Below are positions 11,520-21,790 of a stretch of DNA of 64,000 bases, in pieces. A program made the translations under genes and the position numbers. Under the pieces are notes generated by a model. That model was not told the origin of the DNA. It saw nothing but the letters and a program-made list of their open reading frames with translations, and did not search any database. Source of the stretch: Trichobilharzia szidati (lineage: Eukaryota > Platyhelminthes > Trematoda > Strigeidida > Schistosomatidae); contig OX235272.1 of the NCBI GenBank assembly GCA_944472155.2, forward strand, positions 94,122,020 through 94,186,019, in the 5' to 3' direction. Within the stretch, counting starts at the first letter, position 1, and each line of letters begins with the position of its first letter.

Positions 11520-11930
11520 GTTTTCCGGGACACGATTCAATGGTCAGTCCATGAATTCTAACCACTACCAATTCGTGATCTGTTTTAGCGCAACCACCGA
11601 CCAATATCATCGGTGGGAAATCCATCCTCTAACTTGACTGGTTGGACCTCACTGGTCACAACTTCTCACTAGAACTCCAGGAAACTCCGTCTTGTAGCAA
11701 ATCACTAGCGAGCATCAGATTAATTTTCAAGGGTTGGTTTGTAAGGATTAAATTTGTTTTTACAAGTTTGACCATGGATCGATATCAGTGAGAGAACCAT
11801 CGAAAACCAGGGAGTATTGGACAGCTGGTTGGTGGTAGCGCTAAATCACGAATTGTTACAAGTTAAAATTCATGGGCCATTGAATCGGGTGCCTGTGGCT
11901 GAATTTGAGTCAGTTGTCGTGTAATAATAA
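11520..11930. mobile_element. SINE-H copies, minus then plus
   Basis: 11520-11840 is a minus-strand SINE-H whose tRNA head is deleted. 11835-11930 is the downstream part of a plus-strand copy ending at a degenerate head (GCCTGTGGCTGAATTTGAG). Confidence 0.65.
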
Positions 11931-11965
11931 TAAATCTTTATTTCAGACAATTTATGAACACATAG
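11922..11965 (-). mobile_element. Retroposon 3' end with (TTA)n terminus
   Basis: On the minus strand the sequence reads GTCTGAAATAAAGATTTATT and on into TTA repeats: an AATAAA signal directly followed by a trinucleotide tail. Related ends are at 14496 (minus) and 22640 (plus). This looks like the 3' terminus of a non-LTR element; the body was not identified. Confidence 0.5.
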
Positions 11966-12892
11966 TACAGAAATTCTCAGCCTACTTAGTTCCAAAATCT
12001 TTCCTCTTCAACAGGATTTACATATAAAGTAATAATCTGAAGTGTGTATATCATTTGACGTAGTGTTGTCGTTGTAAATGTCAGGAGAACCAGTTCTGTA
12101 CATAATTTCTTTATTTCCATCAAGTTTTTCACAACGTTTGGGTGATGATGTAGGCTATCGTAAGTCAAACGTACCGCTCTTTCGGTTCAGTATATTTGTA
12201 TAGGTAGGATGGAGGCAGTCAGTTACAACTTGAACCTCTCCATGTTGTATTACGAGACTAGAGGAGTGATGTAATCATCGTATCACATGATGCGTTTGGC
12301 TGTTTTAAAGGTGTTCTGTCAACCTTTTTACACAGGTAGAATGTCTGTTGTGACGTTTGCTATATTATGCGCGAAAACACCTTGCAACAGCAGTCTATAT
12401 CCTTACTCCAGAGTTTTATTGAAAGCTAATTAACTATGTGCTCCAGTTCATGTGGTGATCATTTGATATAATTTCTAATGATTAAAACAATAAGAAATTA
12501 AGAAAAGTTTAGTCATTTTGATGGATGGAAATTCTGGTCACTCAATGATTTAAGCCTAACGGATAAACATTCTGACATTCTTATATTATTTAATGTGATA
12601 GTGTGACAATCAATCACATGTTCTTGGTATTGTTTTCTAATCTAGTATAGTATACCAATACACATCATGACTTAATTAATTTATTATTCTAATTCTGTTG
12701 GTTGTTTCCGTTTTGCTAACTACCTTTGTTAATAATATATGCCTCAATATATAAACTAATTACACTGTAGGTTTACATATCACCATTACTACTACTAATA
12801 ATAATAATAATAATAATACTGATACTACTACTAGTGACTGTCTATATGATGAGCTGTTCGAAATCCGCTTATTTTTATATTACAGAATTCAT
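11966..12892. other. No gene recognised
   Basis: Unassigned sequence with an AAT/ACT-rich patch near 12785-12830. The part next to 11965 may be the body of the retroposon whose 3' end lies there, but no protein motif was seen. Confidence 0.4.
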
Positions 12893-13745
12893 GGATAATC
12901 CCCATCCAGGCATTAATGAAAATAAAACACGTAGTTCAGCGAAGAGTTTCTTTTCGGCGGCGAATTCATTTTCTTAGCTGTACAATCGCAAATATATGAG
13001 TTATTTTGTATGCATGTGTACATTAAGTTTGTCAAACAAAAATACAATTGGTTATGGTTATTTTAACTAAACAGGTGAGAATTAGTAAGTTTTGAGTGGA
13101 GTTACGTAATACAAAAACGGTCAAGAAAACTGGGTGTTAATGAAATTATGGTAGTAACAAAGGTGATGAGTTGTCACAAACAGTTGTTAGAAAGGAGTTA
13201 CGTAATAATATGAATAGTTTGATGAGTGAGCTGTACTCGGAGTGCACATAGAAACAAAGTAGAGAATATCAAATAACGTAAGAGTTCTAAATGAATACAA
13301 GAATTATAAGCAATTAAAGAAACAGGCAAACAAACAAAATTAAGTCATCAAAAATCAACAAAGTTGTTACCATGATAGAAGAAGTGGTTGAGTAATTCTC
13401 GTTTTTGTATTCACAGCTCCGGTTTTTCTATGTGAATGGCCACAGCTTCATCGATACGAAGAAGACGAAACTTTAATGCCTTTGATAGGTTACTCTTGAC
13501 TCTGTAGATTACTTTGAAGGAGGCGTTTGTTGAGATGGAATGATCAGTGTTAACCAGGTGTTCAATTATTGCACTCTTTATTGCACCACCTGTTTAGTTA
13601 AAATAACAATAACCAATTGTATTTTTGTTTGGCAAACTTAATGTACAAATGCATACAAAATAACTCATATATATTTGCGATTGTACAGCTAAGAAAATGA
13701 ACTCGCCGCCGAAAAGGAACTCTTCGCTGAGCTGTGTGTTTTATT
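12893..13745. mobile_element. PLE-A copy (minus) with inverted tail (plus)
   Basis: 12893-13587 is a minus-strand PLE-A: terminal block, tail, then the coding end. At about 13587-13590 it switches to a plus-strand copy of its own terminal tail (13588-13745, ending CTTCGCTGAGCTGTGTG). The coding part is 5'-truncated inside the endonuclease and carries stops. Confidence 0.85.
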
Positions 13746-13869
13746 ACAGAATTATCACTACAATCCTTCTTGTTTTTGAATGGGTGTGAGTACATATTGT
13801 ACTTAATATGGAAGTCACTACTTGATTCAGTTACAAAATAATGCAATCGCCTAAGCCTAACACCTGTTT

Positions 13870-14330
13870 CAACACTACGGCATCAAATGCCCAAATTGCC
13901 ATCAACCTCATTCAATGACTAGCCATATGATACCGCCACGTTTCAGGAGATCCACAACGGAAAACTCAGTGAAGGATTCAAGGTCAATGCAGGAGTGAGA
14001 CAAGGCTGGATGGCTATTATCACAAACGATGACGTTCTTGATTGTGGTCGACTGGATTATGAGTCAGACTCTGCACAGGGAGTGAGAAGACAGGAGTACG
14101 CTGCACTGACCAATAGGGAAGACTCTAGAAGATCTGGATTTCGCGTGTGGATGATTTATGTTTAATATCACACAAACTCGAAGACCTCGACGCAGGCGAA
14201 AACCAAAACACTGGCTGGAGAGGCTGGCGGGCAACGAAGATAGTGCTACAGGTGTACATAGAGAAGACGGAGGTGATGAAGACAATCATTTGTTCACAGT
14301 TATTAGGTCACATTCATTCCTTATCATTCA
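13870..14330 (+). mobile_element. RTE-type LINE fragment (RT fingers/palm)
   Basis: Plus-strand relic. The frames give the motif IHNGKLSEGFKVNAGVRQG, a conserved RTE RT stretch (VRQG-C in live elements), then VVDWIM, then DLDFACG-like sequence where the FADD palm motif should be, then a truncated continuation. Frameshifts throughout. Homologous pieces are at 4396 and 23520. Confidence 0.75.
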
Positions 14331-14495
14331 AATTCTGAACATTACTCCTTTCGACTGATATATTCTCTCCCCCAGACATATCTTAGCATAATATATCATC
14401 CATCTTAAAATGTGCCTCATACAGGCAGATAAGTTTTCATAGAATCGATGAACTAAAAGTCTCCTAATCTACTCAGTTCAGCAGAAAACAAGTAA

Positions 14496-14545
14496 TAATA
14501 ATAACATCTTTATTCTGGACAGTATTTATAAAATGTACAGAATTT
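14496..14545 (-). mobile_element. Retroposon 3' end with (TTA)n terminus
   Basis: On the minus strand it reads CAGAATAAAGATG and on into TTA repeats, the same structure as at 11922. The element body would lie at higher coordinates; no protein was recognised there. Confidence 0.45.
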
Positions 14546-14984
14546 TCGGAGGAGTTTATAGCATCATGTTTTCCCTTCGTACAATATTTTCAAGTAAAAT
14601 ATTAATTGACAGTATATCCTGTGACACAATGGTTTGTGAGCTGAAGCACCAACCACTCCATTATGGTATATCCGCTTTGTCTCCTTCCTTCAAGAAATCC
14701 ACGATATCTGGTTAAACACCAATTGTAAGATGTTCAGAAGTATATTTTTAGACCCAAGGACATAACTGAAGAACAGTTATCTCATGTATTGGAACACATT
14801 GCCACCCACAGTCAGACCTTTCCTCAAGTTTAGAAGGAACTTGCGAATTAGAAGCTTGTAAATACTTTATATACGCACATTTTAATCATATGCAATAGAG
14901 AGATGGAATTTTTTTGGTAGCCTAATTTTCAAGCAAGCCGCCCTTCACACTGTCTTCATTTTTTGTTTTAATTAGTGAATTTTG
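14546..14984. other. No gene recognised
   Basis: Small open frame at 14533-14715 with no family signature. Possibly the 3' untranslated body of the retroposon ending at 14496. Confidence 0.35.
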
Positions 14985-16260
14985 TAAGGATCTGGATTAA
15001 TTTCAATGAATATTTAGTCAAGAATCAACATCAGTCAGAGAGATCATTGAAAACCAGGGAGTAGTGGACAGTTGTTTCGTCCTAGTTTAGGTCTCTACAT
15101 TGGTGAGCACCCATGAAACCATCAGGATTCGTCAAAAATCCTACACTGAAATTAATCCAAATCTTCACGAAAAGCCCATAATCCAAATAATAATTTCCAA
15201 CCTATTGATAGCTACTGAACGGACGTTCTAAAGTTGAAGTGAGAAGTGGTCATCATTGGGATCCACCGTGTTACGGTGAAGCGAACGCTCATGAAAGGTA
15301 TTGTTTGCGGATATCGCTGTATCATGAATTGACAAAGTTAGAATGTATGAACCATTGAATTGCAAGCCGAGTGTCTGAACGATGAATGAGCTTGACCTTT
15401 TGTTCGATCCCCGGTGGATTTGTGGGTAAGCACTATGGAAGGGTCCCACATTAGAACGAAACACCTCGCCGGCGCTCCACGACTTTTAAAAATCCAAATT
15501 GAAATTTGTTTTATGTATTTTTAAGTTTGACCACGGATTGGTGTCAGTTAGAGAATCACTGAATATCAGGGAGAACTTGACAGTGATTTCGTCCCAGACT
15601 GGGACATATCTGCAGTACTCGCTTACAGGATTTTGATCGCAGGATCTACCGCTTACCAGGCGAGCTCATTGGTCATTCAGCTAATGAGTATCAACTTCTG
15701 CCAATTCAGATTATGAGGCGAGCTCTTTGACTAATCAGCCATTGGCATTAAACCCATTCGCCCACGCATTCTAACTTCTGTCAGTCAATTTGCAATTTCT
15801 ATAGCTCTCTAACTGGCATCAGTCGGTGGTCAAACTTAAAACCAGTCAAATCCCTACAAATGAACTCTTGGACGTCAATCTGATGCTTGCTAGTGACCGA
15901 CTATAGGACGAAGTTGACTGGCGTTTCAGTGAAATATAATGATCAGTTGGGTCCACCCCTCCCTCCGTGTGTGAGGCCAAATAATTATAATGGCTGGTGG
16001 TGGCTCTTTTTATCATGAATTGACAGAGGTTAGAAGTCATGGGCAATTGGATTCCGTCTCACTGGCTGAATGGTCTAGGAGCTCAAGTCGTAACCTCAAT
16101 ATCGTGGATTCCATCCATATTGGTGTGGTCATGGACGAGCGGTGCTGAAGAGTCCCATACTGGGACGAAACAACTGTCGAGTACTCCGTGGGTTTAAGGG
16201 GTTCTCTAACTGACATCTGCCTGTGATCAGTCTTGAAACCAATCAGAAAAGATAGTCTGA
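14985..16260. mobile_element. Cluster of SINE-H copies in both orientations
   Basis: At least four pieces are present: 14985-15150 minus, 15230-15480 plus, 15480-15700 minus, and 15770-16260 mainly plus. They share the module AGGACGAAAC with GAGTACT-type stem I partners. At 16140-16190 the core reads CTGAAGAGTCCC, then GGGACGAAAC. The copies are diverged and partly joined at their ends. Confidence 0.7.
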
Positions 16261-16727
16261 GATGAGAGATTTGTGGGTATCAAAGCTTCAAAGTTCTGGA
16301 TATCTATTTCTTTTAATCAATATAACCAACCTCCTTTTCATATTTCTTTTTATGATTGTATAATCATATTCCTATGATTTATACCTCAGTGCATACATAC
16401 TGGTATAATTTTATTTCCCAGTAGACTATATCTTATCAGTAAATACTTTATTTCCATAACATAAACATAATTGTGATTTGTCTATTTAGCTATATGTAAA
16501 AGTTAGGCACCATTTATTATATCTATCCCTTTGCGGTACAATCTAATTCATCCGATTTATAAAAATCTCGAGATTAGAAATGGAATTAAGCAAAAAAAGG
16601 AGGAGCCAGTACAATCGATTATTCCTCCATTTTTCAAAAGATGTTTTCTCACAAGATAGCTATCTCAATAGCAGTACTTTATCATTCATTGGGTATTGAT
16701 TGATTATTTATTGATATATATGCTTCT
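16261..16727. other. No gene recognised
   Basis: AT-rich, unassigned. Confidence 0.4.
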
Positions 16728-16891
16728 CGGCCGACCCACTTCTAAACCTCACTTAGCCGATAGTAAGACCACTAAAGAGGGAAAGCTGGATGTGAGGCTA
16801 GTAACCTCATACTATAGGAAGAAACATCACTGCTAGTGAAAATCCAAAGTTCAGAAATGAAGTCCTATGCTCCAGTTGGAGAGCAAAGTAA
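16728..16891 (+). mobile_element. SINE-G body fragment
   Basis: Complement of the body found at 33840-34080 and 46120-46355 (shared blocks CTCACTTAGCC, AGGGAAAGCTGG, ATGAGGCTAG). Here it runs in the opposite orientation and lacks an intact tRNA-like head. Confidence 0.6.
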
Positions 16892-17209
16892 TGGAAGAAA
16901 TACACTCAGCTACTTAGAAGTGAATGTTTTTATCGTTTATCTTCTATTTCAACGTCAGTAGCTCAACAACTGAACTTCAATCCACTCGCTGAGAATATTC
17001 GTGACTACATTCAAAATAGAAGCCGTGAAATTCCAATGAAAACTTCATTACCCTTGAGATTAATAAATTTGAGTCTAAGGAGATTTTTGTTCAATGAAAC
17101 AACCACATATTTGCATGATGTGAAAAGAATTTGTGACTCAACGCAAATAATACCAGAAATATGGAAGATATTATTACCACCGGTCAAATCAGAAGAGGAT
17201 AATAAATAA
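16892..17209 (+). other. Unrecognised open frame running into a PLE-B tail
   Basis: There is an uninterrupted 105-codon frame to a TAA at 17207-17209. It lacks an early ATG. A splice-acceptor-like site (pyrimidine-rich, CGTCAG ending at 16958) could start an exon. The middle reads NPLAENIRDYIQNRSREIPM, then SLPLRLINLSLRRFLF. From about residue 77 (17120 on) it is PLE-B sequence, IPEIWKILLPPVKSEEDNK, which ends the PLE-B protein elsewhere in the window too. So either this is the upstream protein of a diverged PLE-B, or a host exon is joined in frame to a PLE end. I do not recognise the upstream part. Confidence 0.45.
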
Positions 17210-17340
17210 TCTCAAAATTCTATTTCAATTCAATCGCATCACAACATTCTAACAAGTTACTTATTTATTGTACTATAAAAACACTCGTCTTATTTCCCAT
17301 CTGATTGTATTTGATCAATAACACTCATACTATTATTTCT
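17121..17340 (+). mobile_element. PLE-B 3' region, left part
   Basis: Matches PLE-B copies at 56836-57045 (minus) and 62120-62305: the C-terminal codons, stop, and the block CTTATTTCCCATCTGATTG. It is interrupted after 17340 by an RTE insertion and resumes at 17933. Confidence 0.8.
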
Positions 17341-17932
17341 ATTATTATTATTATTATAATTGTTCCTGTGGGTTTCTAGTGGAACATAGGGCTTCAACTG
17401 CACGCCTCCACTTGCTTCTGTCTTCTGCTGTACTTTTCACCTGCATCCATGTTAGTCCATACTGTTTCAGCTCCTCTTCACACGATCTCCTCCATGTCAC
17501 CCTTGGACGTCCCACTCGCCGCTTCCCTTTCGGGTTCCACTCGAGCAATGGCCTGACGCGCGATGTCACCCAGCTAGTGGCCTCCTCAGTGAGTGTTCAA
17601 TCCATCTCCACTTTCTCCTGCATATTTGTTTGGCTATTGGTTCTTGTTTTGTTTGTTCCCATAGTTTCTTGTTGGCGGTTCTTTCCGGTCATCTGATCTT
17701 CAGTATAGAGCGAAGACAGCTGTTGATAAAGATCTGCAACCTGTTGCAAATATTCTTTGTGGCCCGCCAAGTTTCTGATCCGTGTAGAAGAAGTGACTGA
17801 CTTGACGTTTGTATTGAAAATCCGAATTTTGTTGTTGATGCTGAGTGACGAAGACTTCCAGATTTGTTTCAGGTTGATGAATGTGTTTCTTGCCTTCCCG
17901 ATTCTCGATTTGACATCCTCGTCCGTTCCTAC
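17341..17932 (-). mobile_element. 5'-truncated RTE LINE nested in PLE-B
   Basis: Minus-strand RTE 3' part. The protein order is DEDVKSRIGKARNTF, IWKSSSLSINNKIRIFNTNV, WRWIEHSLRRP, then WNPKGKRRVGRPRVTWRR and a terminal DRSKWRRAVEALCSTRN. Frames shift several times. The 3' end is an (AAT)n tail (seen as ATT at 17338-17358), typical of RTE. The insertion splits PLE-B exactly between ATTATTTC and TGAATGTAC, a junction seen unbroken at 62300-62315. Confidence 0.85.
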
Positions 17933-18135
17933 TGAATGTACATTATCCCGTATTGATTTTTATTCAAATGTCTAATCATCAATTTCACTTATGTATATAA
18001 ATGAAGGAAAAAAGTTGTGTGAGTAACTTGACGTGATTATGAGCACTAATAAATTGTGCTCGTAACGTAGTCATCAGTTAGTATTACTGTATAACACTGT
18101 GTGATTTACCAAAATAAAATCTTATCCAAAATGCA
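17933..18135 (+). mobile_element. PLE-B 3' region, right part
   Basis: Resumes the PLE-B tail (ATTCAAATGTCTAATCATCA, then AATAAATTGTGCTCGTAA and CAAAATAAAATCTTATC) and ends where the copies at 62515 and 11010 also end. Confidence 0.8.
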
Positions 18136-18614
18136 GTTGTAATCTACCACAGTTCCCAAGTTTTATACTTATATTAATAATGACATAATCCTTATTGAGT
18201 AGCCCAGGAAAAACTAAGGGGGAGAAATAAAGAACAACAGGTAAGATGCAACAGTTCAGCAACTATAGAAGTGCAGGTTGAGTGATGCTCGATTGTTTTA
18301 ACTTCTTAATGAAGTAGGTTAGACGGAATATTTTCTCAGAAATCAACAAGATATGGGATGACCGAGGAAGGTTACATGAAAAGATTATTCCAAGGTATTT
18401 AATGTTCGAATTAATTTCTAGATCATCAATGCCCACTATGCTAAAAGCGTCTTGTGAACAAACAATTTCGTGTAGATCACGTTTCTGCTTGAAAAGTGAA
18501 GATTAACTGTCTAACATTTGGAGGGATTTCACAGTAGACCATTGTGGCTGATATCTAACAAAAAAAGCTAATACCATAATAAGAGAGAATGTAAAGTCAA
18601 TATATCTATCTAAG
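18136..18614. other. No gene recognised
   Basis: Unassigned AT-rich stretch between two PLE copies. Confidence 0.35.
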
Positions 18615-19330
18615 CCCTTCGAAACATGCGTAAAATTATGTCACATCCCACTTTATTTGCCAATTTGAATGTACGTGAGGACACACATACAAAGGAGGGA
18701 TGACTCATAGATCTCTGCAAGTATGGTCTGGCTTCAGAGCATATTCCTAAATGGCTACAGTAACAAATGGAACCTTCAAAACCGCTTAATGGTGAGAACA
18801 GGAGATAGAGACAGGACATAAAATTGACGTTAACACATCTTTTAAATCTGTCTATAAAACTTGTTTGGAGCGTATCCTAAAGTTTGTGGAAGCCCTAACT
18901 GGCAATTAGAAAGTTTAAACCACCTTTATGCGTCCAAAAACAATTCTTCATCACACTAAACAGCCTTCCTTGGTAAACTTTGTTATGATACCATCCAGAT
19001 CAGATGTACTATTACCTCCCTTCTTTGGTTGAGTGATCTTCATTGTTATTTTGACCTTGAGTATGTCCTATTAACTTGACCTGAGTCTATTTTCTCACCT
19101 CTTACCTCTTTATTAATTTCATATATATTCCTATGACAAGTCCTTTTGTGATCAGATTGTTCGAAATGTGTTGCACGCAAATACATTACACGATTCAAAC
19201 AAATGTTGTTCTTCTTATTGCTTTATCTAAAAAAGAGCTATTCACTTTGAAACAGTCAGATCACCAGCGTATCCAGTCTGCAACAAAACCAAGAACTAGA
19301 CTCGTCTTACTATACTGTTAACACCCTAAC
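18615..19330 (+). mobile_element. PLE-C endonuclease fragment and tail
   Basis: Plus-strand relic of a GIY-YIG endonuclease end. The order is Y-Q-F/ECT-x-GHTY, then THRSLQ, then IPKWLQ, GHKIDV, and FVEAL near the C-terminus, with many stops. It is closely related to 31560-32335, which is better preserved. The tail shares CCTATGACAAGTCC and GTGATCAGATTGTTCGAAAT with that copy. Confidence 0.75.
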
Positions 19331-19384
19331 AACCAATCAATGTAGAGTAACTCTTCTCAGAACACATCTTCATTTGCTTGTAAG

Positions 19385-19790
19385 GACCAATTTTTTAAGT
19401 GGTTAAGCTACTTTCTTTTTACAGGATTTTCATCATGAACTGAGATTAGTTAGAGAACCATTGGAAAACCTGGGAGTACTGGGCCTCTGTTTCGTCCTAG
19501 TTTGGGGCTTTTCAACAGTACGCACCCACCGCTACGGTTCGAACCCAGGACCTTCGGGTTACAAGGCGAGCTCGTATACCATTAAGCCACTAGGACCCGA
19601 TCCAATGGCCAGTCCATGAATTCTAACCTCTGCCAATTCACGACATAGCGTGACCCCTAGCCAATGTCTTCTGCGAGTATTTGTGCTCACACCCGACCTG
19701 CTGCACCCTACTGGTCACGACTTTTCGCCAGAACCCCAGGTAACTACCTACCTGAATAGGGCAAGTCGCTAGTCAGCATCTTTCTTTTTA
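19385..19790 (-). mobile_element. SINE-H copy, near full length
   Basis: Minus-strand copy. The B-box-like GGTTCGAACC is at about 19538-19550, and the A-box region ends near 19600. The hammerhead-like module is at 19466-19520 with the core GTTGAAAAG, so mutated. The upstream block GTCATGAATTGG-type and GAGTATTTG parts are kept. Confidence 0.8.
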
Positions 19791-20279
19791 ATCCAATAAT
19801 CTACCCCCCTTAATACATGAATGTCAACATTTGCAATAACTTCTATTTTTTTTCAAATGGTATTTATGGGAAAGCAATGAAGAGAATACCAATTCTAGAT
19901 ATTATTATCTGTCATATTTGTCAAATAGAAGGTATATACATTTCTTGAAAAAAATGTTAAATATGCAAATAACTATTAAAACAAGAAAAGACAGAAAGAA
20001 ACAATTTTTTCCTCTCTTTCTCCCTCTCTCAACATGAAAAGAAGATTTGACTTTGATTTTTTTTGTCTTTGGGCTTTTTCCCTCCTAATTAGAAAAGGAC
20101 AAAACGACAATAACAAAAGCAAGAGAAGAAACACTTTCTAATGGTTTTTAATACACATTGAAACATTGAACAAGTACATTAGGATGATTAATTATTGTTT
20201 TAAACAATAAGAAAGACAAGTGTGGGAGGGAATTTTGGGGGAAAAATACAATGAGATTCAAGCTTTTCGAACAAATCAA
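19791..20279. other. No gene recognised
   Basis: Low-complexity A/T and (CT)-rich stretch around 20000-20060. No feature supported. Confidence 0.4.
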
Positions 20280-20600
20280 AAGAGAATATGATTGTAGATG
20301 TTGAGAAGGCTGAAACTTTTGAAAACCGGGGAGTATTGTACGACTTTTTCGTCCTAGTTCGAGACACTTTGGTGACTCGCATTCACCGATGCTCGAACCC
20401 ACTACTTTCTGATTACAAGGTGGGCTTGTGGACTATCCAACCACTGGGACCTAACTCTACCTATTCGTGACTTTAGCACGGCCACCAGCCAATGTCATCA
20501 GCGAGTACAGTAACATACATTAGCTCACAACTGCATGGTAAGCTAAGGATTCCTTGACACAAAAGTTGACAGGTGTTAGTTTGTAGGGATTTGATAGATT
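20280..20600 (-). mobile_element. SINE-H copy
   Basis: Minus-strand SINE-H with TGGGTTCGAGC as degraded B-box near 20390-20400 and the module AGGACGAAAAAG near 20345-20360. Confidence 0.7.
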
Positions 20601-20930
20601 TCAAGGCACGTTGTGTGACTAATCCGTATCACTTTTGGAACTATTGAGAGAAAGAGATCATACTGGACAACTGTCTCATCCTAGTTCCAGACACAAAATA
20701 AGGATGAAATATATCAGGTGGTTAGAGACAGACAGTGGAAAGCTCAGGACTTGGATTTCGTGCTTATTAACACCTATTCATCTAGAAGTGTCTGATTCCT
20801 CAAATTAGCTAATGTCCAACTGAATATTAGAACCTGCGCCACTCATTGCTACAATCAGAGACGGTATCACGCTGCTGTTAGGGTCGACTGCTGTCCTCGC
20901 TCTAAATGTGCATAACAGAAAATGTTCTAA
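20600..20930 (-). mobile_element. Degenerate tRNA-headed SINE
   Basis: Minus strand. A tRNA-like head near 20830-20890 reads GATACCGTCTCTGATTGTAG, then GCAGGTTCTAAT as a weak B-box. A hammerhead-like scrap (AGGATGAGACAGTTGTCCAG on the minus strand) is near 20665-20690. It resembles the copy at 21595. Confidence 0.5.
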
Positions 20931-20984
20931 CAAAAATGATACAGTTGCAACCGTGTCAGGATTTCATGATAATAAGTAGACATT

Positions 20985-21440
20985 AATGTGGTGATCGTTA
21001 GTGACTGGCAACAGTAAGACGTCGAGACCAGTGAGATCCACTAGGTCGGGCGTGAGGAGTAGCACTCGTCGATGACACTGGCTTGTGGACGCGCTAAAAT
21101 CAACAACTGCTAGAAATCAGAATTCACAGGCCACTAAGTCTGGTCCCAGTAACTGAATGGTCAACGCGCTTTCCTTGTAACCGGAAGGTACTATCGATGA
21201 GTCACAGACCAGGATGAAACAGCTGTCCAGTACTCCAGTGCTGGTTTTCAATGATTCTCTAACCTTCATCAATACGTGGTCAAACCAGAATCATAAACTA
21301 TCCCTACAAACTAACTCTTAATAATTAATCTGATGCGCGTTAGTGACTGGCTACATGACGAAGTTGCCTGGAGTTCTAGGGAGAAGTCGGGACCCGTGGG
21401 GTTCATCCAGTCGCGAGTGAGGACGAAAACTTATCTCGTT
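20985..21440 (+). mobile_element. SINE-H copies in tandem, plus strand
   Basis: 20985-21320 is a plus-strand copy with module CAGGATGAAACAGCTGTCC and stem I partner CAGTACTCC. It is followed directly by the leader of a further copy (GCGCGTTAGTGACTGGCTAC, then AGTTCTAGGGAG). The arrangement suggests dimeric or tandem SINE units. Confidence 0.7.
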
Positions 21441-21594
21441 TGGTTTGATTAATGACTTTAAATTATACATAGTATACTGTTTCCCAACTTATTGGTAGCT
21501 ACCAAATACTAGATGTCTTGTCGGTTATATAAGAGACTAAAAACATATACTATTGTTTTATTGAATAATGAACTATTTTAATGTTAAATTATTG

Positions 21595-21790
21595 AGATAC
21601 TATCGGCAGGAAGTCCTAGGCCTAAGTTTCGTCCTCGTCGGAACTTATCAGTAAGGCGTAACGGCAACCTTGAAGGAACTTATGTCTCCGTTGAGATTTA
21701 AACCTGCGTCAATCGATACTACAGTCAGAAACGTTACCGCTGAGCTATTCGGCTGACCTTCTATAGGACTGTAATAGATACATTTATTGG
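21595..21790 (-). mobile_element. Second tRNA-headed SINE with hammerhead-like module
   Basis: On the minus strand a head AATAGCTCAGCGGTAACG (good A-box) leads to GCAGGTTTAAATCTC (B-box). The module follows: CTGATAAGTTCC, GAGGACGAAAC, then the palindrome TAGGCCTA where stem III would be. The head differs from those of SINE-H and Sm-alpha, so this is a separate lineage with the same kind of module. Confidence 0.65.
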
